Source: Coriobacteriaceae bacterium
GTDB lineage: Bacteria > Actinomycetota > Coriobacteriia > Coriobacteriales > Coriobacteriaceae
Reading direction: 5' to 3'
Length of the DNA: 59,994 bases
Assembly: GCA_902363875.1 (NCBI GenBank)
Contig: CABJBO010000010.1
Span: 1-59,994, forward strand
Below, one piece after another: positions 32,324-41,105 of this stretch. Position 1 is the stretch's first letter. Each line of letters opens with the position of its first letter. A program made the position numbers and the translations under genes. The notes below the pieces were generated by a model. That model was not told where the DNA came from, searched no databases, and saw only the letters and a list, made by a program, of their open reading frames with translations.

Positions 32324-33706
32324 CTATTCAAACATCTGCGGCAGGTCGATGAAGACGGTTCGATCGCTTTCGTCAGCTTCGAAGCCCGAACGGGAGAAGA
32401 ATCCGTAGCGATGGCACTTGAGCCCCGTTGCCTCGACTTGGGTGATTTCCTCGTCGACCATTTTTTGCGTGACGGGGGATTTGCGGAACTTTGCTTCGTA
32501 GAATGCGTAGCCCTCGGGGTCTTGCGTTACCACATCGAATTCGCCGCTCGTTTTGTTTGCGGGATCGTCGTACCAGTACTTGCCTATGGCATCGAAAGCC
32601 GGTTCGATCTTGCCAGTCCTGTTTTGCCGTACGAGGTATTGACGGCAGATCTCCTCGAACATATGTGGAGTGTAGTTTTCCTCGAAGTCTTGGGAGACGT
32701 GACGATCATAGAAGACTTCCGGGTCGAGCAGCTGACGCGCAGAAGCATTGCGGAAGACGTAGCGATAGTAAAAGAGCGAAAGTGGGTCCACCACAAAGTA
32801 GCCAGACTTGCGCTTATTCGTAGGGTCGTTGATGGGTGCACGCTTTTGGACGATTTCGAGTGACATGAGCTTGTCGAGTACGTCTGCCATGGCCGGACCG
32901 CTCGAGACGTGCGACTGTGCCAGCACGTCCCCCCAACGGGAGTAACCTTGTGCGAGAGCCCCGAAAACTTCGTTGGCGTTGGTCATCTTCGAGATCTCGG
33001 CGTTGAGATAGGACGGTACTTCGCTTTCTAAGCGGGCGCCAGGTTCTGTGACGAGCTCGATGATATTGTCGCGTACGCTTTGGGACTGATCGATGAGGCG
33101 ATTGTAAAAGGGGATGCCGCCAAAAACGCTATAGAGCCGCACCTTGTCCTCGGGTGAGAACGCGGGATAGAACTTTGCAGCGTCAAAGTAATCCATGGGC
33201 TTAAGCTCAAGCGCGAGATCAATTCGCCCGTAGAGGGGGCTTTCATGCTCGATGAGAGATTTCATAATCTCAACATAGGAGCCGCACAGGACAATGTTTA
33301 AACGTGAGTCTTCCCTGTGAGCGTCGATTGAGGTCTGGAGAATGCTGTCTAAGCCTTTAACCGCATCTCTCAAGTAGGGGTATTCGTCGAGAACGAGGGT
33401 AATGTTCTTGTCTTTGGCTTGGGCAAACAGAAATTCGATGAGCTCGCGGATGCCCGTGAAGGCGAGCGGAGGAAAGCTTAGCGCTTCAGCAGCAAGGGCG
33501 GACAGACTCTCGAGGTTGTCTGCCTCGGAGGTTTGGCGGCACTCGTAATAGATCGTTGCGACGTCCGATAAATCGGTTAGCGCCTGCTTGATGAGCTCAC
33601 TTTTGCCGACGCGACGCCTTCCGTAAATGAGAACATTGCGCTGCTCGGGCGCATTGAGTGTTTTCTTAATACGGGCGAGTTCAAGCTCCCTGCCAATGAA
33701 TTCCAC
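32324..33706 (-). CDS. ATPase of the archaeal-type AAA/DUF234 family
   Basis: A 460-residue protein starting with GTG at 33706 behind AAGGAA. It opens with the family signature FIGRELELARI. It has Walker A YGRRRVGKSELI near residue 32, Walker B TLVLDEYPYL near 105 and the sensor LCGSYVEIM near 142. A winged-helix region follows, then the C-terminal DUF234 nuclease-like fold with SGEFDVV and YEAKFRK near residues 393 and 410. These orphan ATPases are widespread in anaerobes and archaea and have unknown roles. Directly upstream are four overlapping operator-like dyads, so its expression is probably tightly controlled. Confidence 0.88.
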   Translation of the reverse strand: MEFIGRELELARIKKTLNAPEQRNVLIYGRRRVGKSELIKQALTDLSDVATIYYECRQTSEADNLESLSALAAEALSFPPLAFTGIRELIEFLFAQAKDKNITLVLDEYPYLRDAVKGLDSILQTSIDAHREDSRLNIVLCGSYVEIMKSLIEHESPLYGRIDLALELKPMDYFDAAKFYPAFSPEDKVRLYSVFGGIPFYNRLIDQSQSVRDNIIELVTEPGARLESEVPSYLNAEISKMTNANEVFGALAQGYSRWGDVLAQSHVSSGPAMADVLDKLMSLEIVQKRAPINDPTNKRKSGYFVVDPLSLFYYRYVFRNASARQLLDPEVFYDRHVSQDFEENYTPHMFEEICRQYLVRQNRTGKIEPAFDAIGKYWYDDPANKTSGEFDVVTQDPEGYAFYEAKFRKSPVTQKMVDEEITQVEATGLKCHRYGFFSRSGFEADESDRTVFIDLPQMFE

Positions 33707-33708
33707 TT

Positions 33709-33810
33709 ACTCGGTTCCTTCCGACTCGGTTTTGTCCGAGTTAATTGTATCGCATGAACAAGTTTATGCTCGAGTTTACTCGGACAAAACCGAGTCGGTT
33801 CTGTCCGAGT
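33709..33810. promoter_or_regulatory. Two mirrored pairs of ACTCGG-N6-CCGAGT operators
   Basis: Dyads of the form ACTCGG-N6-CCGAGT lie at 33709-33726 (one mismatch), 33724-33741, 33778-33795 and 33793-33810 (one mismatch). They form two overlapping pairs, each with a 15-bp offset. The blocks 33721-33741 and 33778-33798 are perfect inverted repeats over 21 bp. The right end of the ATPase gene starts inside the first pair, so binding would block its start or promoter. Confidence 0.75.
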
Positions 33811-33845
33811 AAGTTTGAATAGCGAATCGAAATTGTTATGTCCAC

Positions 33846-34094
33846 ATGGCGATGGCGAACATGGTTTCCATAAGCGCCGCGTTCGCGCTTGTTATTGCCG
33901 CAATGCGCTGTATCGCTGAGGCGCAGATCGTGCCGCTCGAAAACGTCTTTTGGTTGGCGAACCTGGCCACGGGCGTGTTCTGCGGAGCGACGATTTTCGC
34001 GGCCACGTTTGCCGTCCTGTGCGCAACGTTTTTCACGGCGAAAAGACGCCGCGCCAAGCTCGAGGCTGAACTCGACTCCCCTGATGATATCTAA
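33846..34094 (+). CDS. Small two-helix membrane protein
   Basis: An 82-residue frame with two hydrophobic helices (about residues 6-24 and 36-62), then a charged tail KRRRAKLEAELDSPDDI. A terminator follows 7 bases after the stop. There is no strong ribosome site, though an in-frame ATG nearer the first helix is possible. No family recognised. The clean topology and the terminator support a real gene. Confidence 0.5.
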   Translation: MAMANMVSISAAFALVIAAMRCIAEAQIVPLENVFWLANLATGVFCGATIFAATFAVLCATFFTAKRRRAKLEAELDSPDDI

Positions 34095-34100
34095 TGCGTA

Positions 34101-34136
34101 ATGGGCTGGCTCTGGGTATCCAGAACCAGCCCATTT
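34101..34136 (+). terminator. Terminator after the small membrane protein
   Basis: ATGGGCTGG and TCTGG pair with CCAGA and CCAGCCCAT in a long stem with loop GTAT and two single-base mismatches, followed by TTTTGAT. On the other strand it may also stop read-through toward the ATPase gene. Confidence 0.75.
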
Positions 34137-34184
34137 TGATGTTCGATGAGCCGAGTCGGCGTCTCTCACAAAAGTAACTAGGAG

Positions 34185-37100
34185 CTAGCGAGGCCTATCC
34201 GATTTGACCTCATTGGCGGTGTCGGTTTCGAGCGCCGTGCGGCGGGCGCTGTAGGCGACGAGGCCGGCGCCTGCCGCGGCGAGTGCTGCAGCGGCTGCCG
34301 TAAGGGGAGCGTTGACATCGCCCGTGCCCGCAAGCGCGCCCGCTTTTCCGGAGCGCTTGTTATTGCCGTGGTCCTTGCCACTGCCGGAGTTACTTCCGCC
34401 GGAGCCGCCGCCCTTGTCGGTACCGCCGCCACTCGAGTCACCATCGCCGTCTGCCGTCATCGGGGCGTCGTGAAGTCCTGTCGCATCCGCGCTATCGCAT
34501 ACGCCGACCTGAACTTCTGAGCGTTCGCATGCCGCGTCGGGCACATGAAGCTCGTGCAGTACGGCACTCAGCGCCGAGTTTGCGCCTGGTCGAATTTCCT
34601 CGAGCGTTACGGGATCGAGCGCCACCAGATCACGCGCTTTCGCATACAGCGTTACGCGTTTGCCCACTTCGTCGCTCCAACACTCGGGGATGGCGAAGCT
34701 CATGCGGAACTGTGCCGTGCAGCCTGGTGCCAGCACGGCGTTTCCATTGTCGGCAACCAGCGGGTGCGTCGCAAAACGTGCGCCCAGCGCCTCGAGCGCG
34801 TACTTCACGTGTGCCATGTCGTTGGCCGAAGCGTCCTCGGCAAGCTCTGGATCGTAGATCGAAGCCATGCGCGCGTTCGCTCCGAATCCGATGGATGCGC
34901 TGGAGAACGGCTGGCTGGAGCCCTCTCGGTACAGATCGATCGTGCCGGCGGTCAGCAAGGTGTTGCCGTCGTTTCGAACCGTGACCATGAAGGATTCGCC
35001 TGCTGCTCCGGGCACCACCGCGCCCGAGGTAGCGACCGCGCCCGTCGGAGTGGCACATGCCACCAAAGGCACTTCGATGCCGTGCAGCTCTGCCTCGCTC
35101 TGCTCGGCACTCACAATGTGCGTGGCGAGCGCGGAGAGCATGCCTCCCGACGTCAAAAATGTCGTTATCTGATCGACGGGATGGTCCAGCTCGCACATCA
35201 CGAACGGCTCCGTGAACAGATCACCTGCCAAGGTGCTGGCGAAGATGCGGAAGTGCTTGCCCATCACTGCTACCGGGTTGCCTTCTTCGTCGTAGGTTTG
35301 TCCCACCTTGCCATCAGTGTTCTCTACATAGAGCACGCACCTGCCGTTGTTGCTCACGCTAAACGATGCCGGGCCACAGCCTGCGGCACCCACGGGCTGC
35401 GTTGCAAATGCCGATGCGCCTCGCGTCCAAGTAATATGCTGCAGTTGCTCGTTGACGGTTGCCAAAAAGCCCGAATGTTGTGGCCACGGCACCGCACGGG
35501 GTACTGTGGCGTCAGGTGACATAACGCCCCAGCCCGCAATGGACTGGCCGATCACGGCGTACGATGCGCAGCCGCAGCCGTCTGCGGTCTCGTACGTAAC
35601 GGGCACCACCATTTTGCCGTTGATATTTTCGGGCTCGCCCAGCTCGATACTCGACGGTGCTTGCGGAAAGCGGAGAACTTGGCGGAACGTCAGGCTGTCG
35701 CCCGAAACGTCCGACCACAGGGTAAAGCACTCCAGCGCAACCTCAGCCTCGCTGCCGAGCGCCTTTTCTGCGGTGGTTCCGCGGCGGTGGAGGTAGGCGC
35801 CCGACAGACGTCCGTCGACAAGTGTCTTGCCCACCGTGATGCGTGGGCACTGCAGGCAATGGTAGCCATCCTCTTGCAGGCGGCCGCGCGAGATGCTGCG
35901 CCATGACGTATGCGACACCACGCGGATCTCGTCATTACTTATGCGCAGGCGCACGACGGACAGTATGCCGGCTGTGCTTGCCGTATCGAAAAGGGTGCTG
36001 TCGCCGTCGGGGCGCTCGCCCGAGACCAGCAGCACGTAGGCTTCCTGGTTTCCCCTCCCGTCCGTATATTCCACCACGTCGAAGTCGTAATCGTATATGC
36101 CGTCGCGCTCCACGTCGCCCTCGCCAAACCCAAGGGGGAAGTCCACGGGCGTGGGGGCGGACCACGTGCCGTTTGCCCTTGTGTGCACCACCAGGCGCGA
36201 GCGGCCATTGTCGCCGTAGCACACCGAGGCGATACGGAACAGGCATTCTACGCCGGCAATCATTGCCAGCTTCATGTGGGCTTCGCTGAGCACGCCGGAA
36301 AACAGCACGTTGTCGCTCGAGGGTTTTATGCCGCCACGCTCGTCCTCCGACACGCCGGCAGAATTGGCGTTGGGGTCTGCAACGGCGTTCGTTGCCTGAC
36401 CGATGTAGGTGTACTCGTACATCGGCGCAGCGTTCTCGTCGTTTTCCATCAGTGCGTGGACGAAATGCTCAACCTGTCCCGTGTCGTCGCTCTCCGCGTC
36501 TGCCTCGAGCTCAATGCGCGTGACCGCCCGGTCCCAATCGCGCACGACAGGCGCGGCGTTTACGGCAGTGGCCTTAACCTCGGCGCGTGCGAGCAGCTCG
36601 GCGTTGGTGACGATGGTGGCCGATGCGATAAATTGCGGCACGCCGCCCGCCTTGATGTCGCCGGCCGTGCCGAAGCGGGCATCCAATGTGTAAGGCGTAT
36701 CTCCACCCAATGCGAGCTCAGAGCGCTGGAGCACATACTGGTTGCCATTGTTCACCGACATATTCCACGAATCGAGGAGCGTGGGCCACGACCCCGACCA
36801 AGCCTTGGTGGTCCACTTGAACATTACGAACTGGAGTATCACATCGACATCGACGTCTGCACCTACGCGCAGTCGCGGAAGCTGGTGTCCATCCGCCTTC
36901 TCGTACCCAATGAACAACGTGAGGGACGCGGCGCCGCGCACGGCAGACGAGGCGACGCCTGCAACGCCGGCGCCAAAGGTGACGGCAAGCCCGATCTGGA
37001 TGGTGAATGAGCCCGAGGTGTTGGAATAGTCGAGCGATATGTTTTTGAAAAACGCTGCGCCGCTACCGTGTGTGTGGGCGCCCACGGCGAGCGCCAGTTT

Positions 37101-38552
37101 TGCCAGCACCCAGGGGTTGACGTTTAGGAAAAACGGCACCGGTCCTAGGGTAAACTGTTCGGTCCAGTTGAGGTCGGTTCTTACCTGGAAGAGGGCCTTA
37201 ATATTGCCGTATGCGGGGCCGTTGTTGTCACTCCAGGTTTTGCCCACCCAATCGTAGGCGAGCGAGCCGTACAGCTGTGTGGCGATATCCATCGTGAACA
37301 GCAGCGTGCAATGGTGGCGAAGGAGCTTGGTGTTTCTTGGGTCGGTGCCCGAACCGGCACTCATGCTCTTGTACTGATTCCACTTCCCCTCCATCTCGTC
37401 GAGGTAGTGGTTTGCCTGCTTGGCACCCGACTCGCGCGGTGATTTCTTCCAGTACTCTGGATCTGGATTGCCCGAATCGTTCATATAGCTGGCTGGTTTG
37501 TATCCTCCGCCAAACAGCACGTATCCAGCAAACGAGAAATCAAAGAGGATCGGAAATGTGGGTATCCAGCACGTGAACTTATTGCCGCCGATGCCGGGAA
37601 ACGCCGCGGGGAAATCAAACGGAGTGATCTCTTGGTCCATGGTGGTGGGAATGATGGTGGTCGAGCCCGATTCCGCCTTTGCGGCCGGCGCGGTGACAAC
37701 GGCCATAGGGGATGAAAGCGTGTAGGTTTTGCCCTGATAGTCGAGGACAAAGCGCAGTTTGCACCCTTCTTCCAGAAGGCCCGATGCCGCGTCGAGAAAC
37801 ATGTCTTCGAGTGTGAACGTCGCCAGATTATCCGCGCCCGATGCGCTGGCCTTGATCTGACCGATCTGCGTGACGGTTTCGGGTGAGCTGCCCGCGGCAG
37901 ACGTCACTTTGTTGATGCGCAGCGTTGCCTGTCCGCCCTGTGGCAGATGTGCCTGAACGGTAAAGGCGTGCGTATCGGGCTGCTCGTTTGCCGTGTCGTC
38001 TTTCGGCAATGCCATAAACGTGGCTTCAGCGTACTGGATGTCCCATTCGTCGAATGTGAGCTGGCGGAAGTACGGCTCGCCGTCGGAAAGCGGACGCGTG
38101 GGCGCGGTTATGGCGGTGCCGCCCTGAATGCGCGCAAGGGGAATCTCGACATCACGGTAGCCCGCCATACTAATGGAGATGCCGCCGTTAAAGTCGTACG
38201 CGTCAAGGAGCGTTGCCTCGTCCACGTAGCCTTCCGAAAGCGGCGCGACCTCAAAGATGGCCGTGCCTTCGTCGTCGGTCGTGGCGGTGAGCTGCTTGCC
38301 TGCGGCATAGCGTGATGTGAGCGTGACCTGGGCACCTGCGATGGGCGCATTCTTGTTGGCGACGTCGACCACGACCACACCAAACATGGTGCGCGAGAGA
38401 ACGAGCACCTTAAAGGGACCTTCTTCGTCGGCATAGGCCGCGGTGGGCGCGAACGGCAGCAGGAAGGCATTTTCGCTTCCCGGCATGCGAGGCAACATAA
38501 TGCTCGCTAGCGAGGACGCTCCGGCAACAAGTAACGAACGGCGATCAAGCAT
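34185..38552 (-). CDS. Large cell-wall-anchored surface protein
   Basis: A 1455-residue exported protein from the ATG at 38552 (GGGAGTCC upstream). The N-terminus MLDRRSLLVAGASSLASIML carries an Arg-Arg pair and a hydrophobic stretch and resembles a Tat or Sec signal. An Ig-like carboxypeptidase-regulatory module follows around residues 50-150 (VVVVDVANKNAPIAGAQVTL). The centre is long, with no recognised enzyme motif. The C-terminus has a Gly/Ser-rich wall-spanning stretch, a sortase-type signal LAGTG, a hydrophobic helix and a basic tail of about 19 residues, longer than usual. Its LuxR-type neighbour is transcribed in the same direction and may control it. Likely an adhesin or surface scaffold; ligand unknown. 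Confidence 0.8.
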   Translation of the reverse strand: MLDRRSLLVAGASSLASIMLPRMPGSENAFLLPFAPTAAYADEEGPFKVLVLSRTMFGVVVVDVANKNAPIAGAQVTLTSRYAAGKQLTATTDDEGTAIFEVAPLSEGYVDEATLLDAYDFNGGISISMAGYRDVEIPLARIQGGTAITAPTRPLSDGEPYFRQLTFDEWDIQYAEATFMALPKDDTANEQPDTHAFTVQAHLPQGGQATLRINKVTSAAGSSPETVTQIGQIKASASGADNLATFTLEDMFLDAASGLLEEGCKLRFVLDYQGKTYTLSSPMAVVTAPAAKAESGSTTIIPTTMDQEITPFDFPAAFPGIGGNKFTCWIPTFPILFDFSFAGYVLFGGGYKPASYMNDSGNPDPEYWKKSPRESGAKQANHYLDEMEGKWNQYKSMSAGSGTDPRNTKLLRHHCTLLFTMDIATQLYGSLAYDWVGKTWSDNNGPAYGNIKALFQVRTDLNWTEQFTLGPVPFFLNVNPWVLAKLALAVGAHTHGSGAAFFKNISLDYSNTSGSFTIQIGLAVTFGAGVAGVASSAVRGAASLTLFIGYEKADGHQLPRLRVGADVDVDVILQFVMFKWTTKAWSGSWPTLLDSWNMSVNNGNQYVLQRSELALGGDTPYTLDARFGTAGDIKAGGVPQFIASATIVTNAELLARAEVKATAVNAAPVVRDWDRAVTRIELEADAESDDTGQVEHFVHALMENDENAAPMYEYTYIGQATNAVADPNANSAGVSEDERGGIKPSSDNVLFSGVLSEAHMKLAMIAGVECLFRIASVCYGDNGRSRLVVHTRANGTWSAPTPVDFPLGFGEGDVERDGIYDYDFDVVEYTDGRGNQEAYVLLVSGERPDGDSTLFDTASTAGILSVVRLRISNDEIRVVSHTSWRSISRGRLQEDGYHCLQCPRITVGKTLVDGRLSGAYLHRRGTTAEKALGSEAEVALECFTLWSDVSGDSLTFRQVLRFPQAPSSIELGEPENINGKMVVPVTYETADGCGCASYAVIGQSIAGWGVMSPDATVPRAVPWPQHSGFLATVNEQLQHITWTRGASAFATQPVGAAGCGPASFSVSNNGRCVLYVENTDGKVGQTYDEEGNPVAVMGKHFRIFASTLAGDLFTEPFVMCELDHPVDQITTFLTSGGMLSALATHIVSAEQSEAELHGIEVPLVACATPTGAVATSGAVVPGAAGESFMVTVRNDGNTLLTAGTIDLYREGSSQPFSSASIGFGANARMASIYDPELAEDASANDMAHVKYALEALGARFATHPLVADNGNAVLAPGCTAQFRMSFAIPECWSDEVGKRVTLYAKARDLVALDPVTLEEIRPGANSALSAVLHELHVPDAACERSEVQVGVCDSADATGLHDAPMTADGDGDSSGGGTDKGGGSGGSNSGSGKDHGNNKRSGKAGALAGTGDVNAPLTAAAAALAAAGAGLVAYSARRTALETDTANEVKSDRPR

Positions 38553-38707
38553 CTTGGACTCCCATCCCGCAAATATCGGTGGAAATAATCCAATTTTGCG
38601 AGAAGGCGCTTCGTGGCGGTAGTGCCGTTCGATGGCCAAAATGTCCAAATTGATCGAGCGAAGCGCCGGGTTCCAGAACGCGTTCGATGCGCTTGCCAGC
38701 CCGGTCG

Positions 38708-39712
38708 CTAACGCAACATATGCGCGACCAGCTCGGCGCGTGTGCCGATGCCAAGCTTTGCGTATACGCCGGATAGGCGGTTTTTAACGGTGCCCGGCGA
38801 CACGCCCATATGGCGTGCGATTTCGGCGTTGGTCCACCCACGGCAGGCGAGCATGGCCATGGTGAACTCCGTGGTCGTTAGATCGTCGGCCACGTCCTCG
38901 CCCGAATCGGGGTTGTGGATGCGCCGCCAGCCGTAGCTGAATCGATACGTGATCTCGATGATGCGAGCGAAATCGTCGGGGTATTGCGATTTTAAGCATG
39001 CCTCGATAAGCCCCTGCAAAAGGCCGTGGTGCTCGCCAATGAGCTCGATAAGGCCGTCGGGACGCGCAATGTCCCAAGCGGCTCCGAAGTGTGCCTTTGC
39101 GGCGTCGACGTCTTTGAGACTCATGCAGGCCATGGAAGCCGACAGGTGCAGGAACAGTTCCGAGATCGGATAGCTTCCCTGTTTCATGATCAGGGCGTTT
39201 TCCGCCATACCTAGACTGCGGCCATATTCGCCGCGCAGGTACAGGGCATGCGCCATCACGTAGCTGGCGAACAGGCGCAGGCCTTCGGGCAGATGTGCCG
39301 CAAGCGGATAAAACTCTTCGGCAGAATACGGGGAAGGCAAGTGCAACAGGACGCTCGCGGCGGAGGCGAACAGGATATGCATGGCGTGGATGGCGGACGA
39401 TTCCTCGTCGGCCGGCGTATCGAGGATGCCAGCAAGGCACCGGCGTGCGTCGGCGATACGGTTGAGCGACAGACTGGCGTATCCGCAGATAAAGCATGCG
39501 GAATAGCGCAGCGCGGGATCGGTGGCGTCAAGATAGGGGCGTGCTGTTTCGGCGGCGAGTGTGGCCTGTCCGCGAAAGTACAGCGCTTCTGCCGTGGCGA
39601 TGGTGCGTGAATCGGGGTCGGAAATGCCTGCAACCGCAGCGTCAATCTGCCCCGGCACAAAGGCGGTGCACATCAACGGCATGGGGATGCGCGGGTAGCC
39701 ATCGCAGTCCAT
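38708..39712 (-). CDS. LuxR-family regulator with helical repeat domain
   Basis: A 334-residue protein from the ATG at 39712, chosen for the GGGAG just upstream. The C-terminal 60 residues are a LuxR HTH: LACRGWTNAEIARHMGVSPG, then TVKNRLSGVYAKLGI. The rest is alpha-helical in TPR-like pairs (for example AEALYFRGQATLAAETARPY). There is no receiver domain and no N-terminal membrane segment. Such regulators are numerous in Coriobacteriia. It ends about 155 bases before the surface protein starts, on the same strand, which suggests it controls that gene. The signal it senses is unknown. Confidence 0.85.
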   Translation of the reverse strand: MDCDGYPRIPMPLMCTAFVPGQIDAAVAGISDPDSRTIATAEALYFRGQATLAAETARPYLDATDPALRYSACFICGYASLSLNRIADARRCLAGILDTPADEESSAIHAMHILFASAASVLLHLPSPYSAEEFYPLAAHLPEGLRLFASYVMAHALYLRGEYGRSLGMAENALIMKQGSYPISELFLHLSASMACMSLKDVDAAKAHFGAAWDIARPDGLIELIGEHHGLLQGLIEACLKSQYPDDFARIIEITYRFSYGWRRIHNPDSGEDVADDLTTTEFTMAMLACRGWTNAEIARHMGVSPGTVKNRLSGVYAKLGIGTRAELVAHMLR

Positions 39713-40008
39713 CTTCCATCTCCCATCAGGTGGCAACACTAGCAGCAATTGTACTCCTGTTGCTCGGGACTGGAATTTGTGGGTATCGCCTACGATTATG
39801 CCGAACGTATAAAGGAAGAGTCTATTGGCGATGCTCTTAAGGTGGTTGTCGAGGCATGGCTGACCTTGGCATAAGGAAAAACTGCCGCCCCTGCAAAAAG
39901 CTCTGCCGAAGCGATGGGAAACGAACCTCGCTCTGCATATAATGAGGTCATATGACAGCGCGTTTGCATATGTGCGGCGCGTTCCATCGACCCGAAAAGG
40001 AGCCCTGC
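39713..40008. other. Divergent intergenic region before guaA
   Basis: Holds the promoters of the LuxR regulator and of the GMP synthetase subunit; TATAAT (39937-39942) is a likely -10 for the latter. A short frame at about 39770-39874 (ending EAWLTLA) has a protein-like composition but no ribosome site, so it is not called. Confidence 0.5.
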
Positions 40009-40989
40009 ATGGATCCCAACAAGCGTCCCGACGATATGGTGCGTATCACCACTCCCGAACTTGCTCAGGCGTTCATCGACGAGCAGGTCACCGCAATCCG
40101 CGAGCAGATCGGTGACAAGAAGGTTCTGCTGGCCCTTTCTGGCGGCGTCGACAGCTCTGTTGTCGCGGCGCTGCTGATCAAGGCCATCGGCAAGCAGCTT
40201 ATCTGCGTGCATGTGAACCATGGACTCATGCGCAAGGGCGAGAGCGAGCAGGTCATCGACGTGTTCCAGAATCAGATGGACGCCAACCTGGTCTATGTTG
40301 ACGCGACTGATCGCTTCCTGGATAAGCTCGTGGACGTCGAGGAGCCCGAGGCCAAGCGTAAGATTATCGGCGCCGAGTTCATTCGCGTGTTCGAGGAGGA
40401 GGCCCGCAAGGTCGGTGACGAGGTCAGTTTCCTCGCCCAGGGCACCATCTACCCCGACATTCTGGAGTCCCAGGACGGCGTGAAGGCTCACCACAACGTG
40501 GGTGGTCTACCCGAGGACCTGCAGTTTGAGCTCTGCGAGCCCGTTAAGCTGCTGTACAAGGACGAGGTGCGCGTCGTGGGTCGCGAGCTCGGCCTGCCCG
40601 AGAACATGGTTGAGCGCCAACCGTTCCCCGGCCCCGGCTTGGGCGTTCGCTGCCTTGGCGCCATCACCCGCGACCGTCTTGAGGCGCTGCGCGAAGCCGA
40701 CGCCATCGTGCGCGAGGAGATTGACAAGGCAGGTCTGACAATCTGGCAGTATTTTGCCGTCGTGCCCGACTTCCGCGCCACCGGCGTGCGCGAGGGTAAG
40801 CGCGCCTACGACTGGCCCTGCATCATCCGCTGCATCAACACCGTTGACGTCATGACCGCCGAGGTGCCCGAGCTCGACTGGGCGCTGCTCAAGCGCATTA
40901 CCGCCCGCGTCACCGCCGAGGTCCCCGGTATCTGCCGCGTGTGCTACGACCTCACGCCTAAGCCTGTCGGCACGGTCGAGTGGGAGTAA
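40009..40989 (+). CDS. guaA: GMP synthetase ATP-pyrophosphatase subunit (no amidotransferase)
   Basis: A 326-residue protein with the PP-loop LALSGGVDSS at residues 41-50 and the GMP synthetase signatures ICVHVNHGLMRKGE, PFPGPGLGVRC and the end motif TPKPVGTVEWE. It would convert XMP and ATP with ammonia to GMP. The usual N-terminal glutamine amidotransferase domain is absent: the PP-loop starts only 40 residues from the ATG (AGGAG upstream). It therefore resembles the split archaeal-type enzyme and would need ammonia or a separate glutaminase subunit, not seen here. A strong palindrome and hairpin follow the stop. Confidence 0.88.
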   Translation: MDPNKRPDDMVRITTPELAQAFIDEQVTAIREQIGDKKVLLALSGGVDSSVVAALLIKAIGKQLICVHVNHGLMRKGESEQVIDVFQNQMDANLVYVDATDRFLDKLVDVEEPEAKRKIIGAEFIRVFEEEARKVGDEVSFLAQGTIYPDILESQDGVKAHHNVGGLPEDLQFELCEPVKLLYKDEVRVVGRELGLPENMVERQPFPGPGLGVRCLGAITRDRLEALREADAIVREEIDKAGLTIWQYFAVVPDFRATGVREGKRAYDWPCIIRCINTVDVMTAEVPELDWALLKRITARVTAEVPGICRVCYDLTPKPVGTVEWE

Positions 40990-41022
40990 GCTAACTCAGC
41001 TGGTAGGCGACGAGAACTAGCA

Positions 41023-41102
41023 GATGTGACAAAGGGACAGTCCCTTTGTCACATCCTCGATATTATGTGCGGGATGGTACGCCACGCGGCGTGCCATCCC
41101 GT
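41023..41102. repeat. Composite palindromic element, copy 1
   Basis: A 33-bp perfect palindrome (41023-41055, left half GATGTGACAAAGGGAC, centre A) is followed after 15 bases by a hairpin pairing GGGATGGTACGCC (41071-41083) with GGCGTGCCATCCC (41088-41100), then GTTCGTTATTTT. It lies between converging guaA and histidine kinase genes and may double as a terminator. A second copy of the whole composite lies at 46992-47080. Confidence 0.85.
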
Positions 41103-41105
41103 TCG

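Noticed and set aside
28947..32408. Long plus-strand frames opposite the topoisomerase genes
   Set aside because: They are antisense to well-defined ParE and ParC proteins and have shadow-type composition.
39770..39874. Short plus-strand frame ending in EAWLTLA before guaA
   Set aside because: The composition is protein-like, but there is no ATG or ribosome site and no recognised family; it may be a gene remnant.
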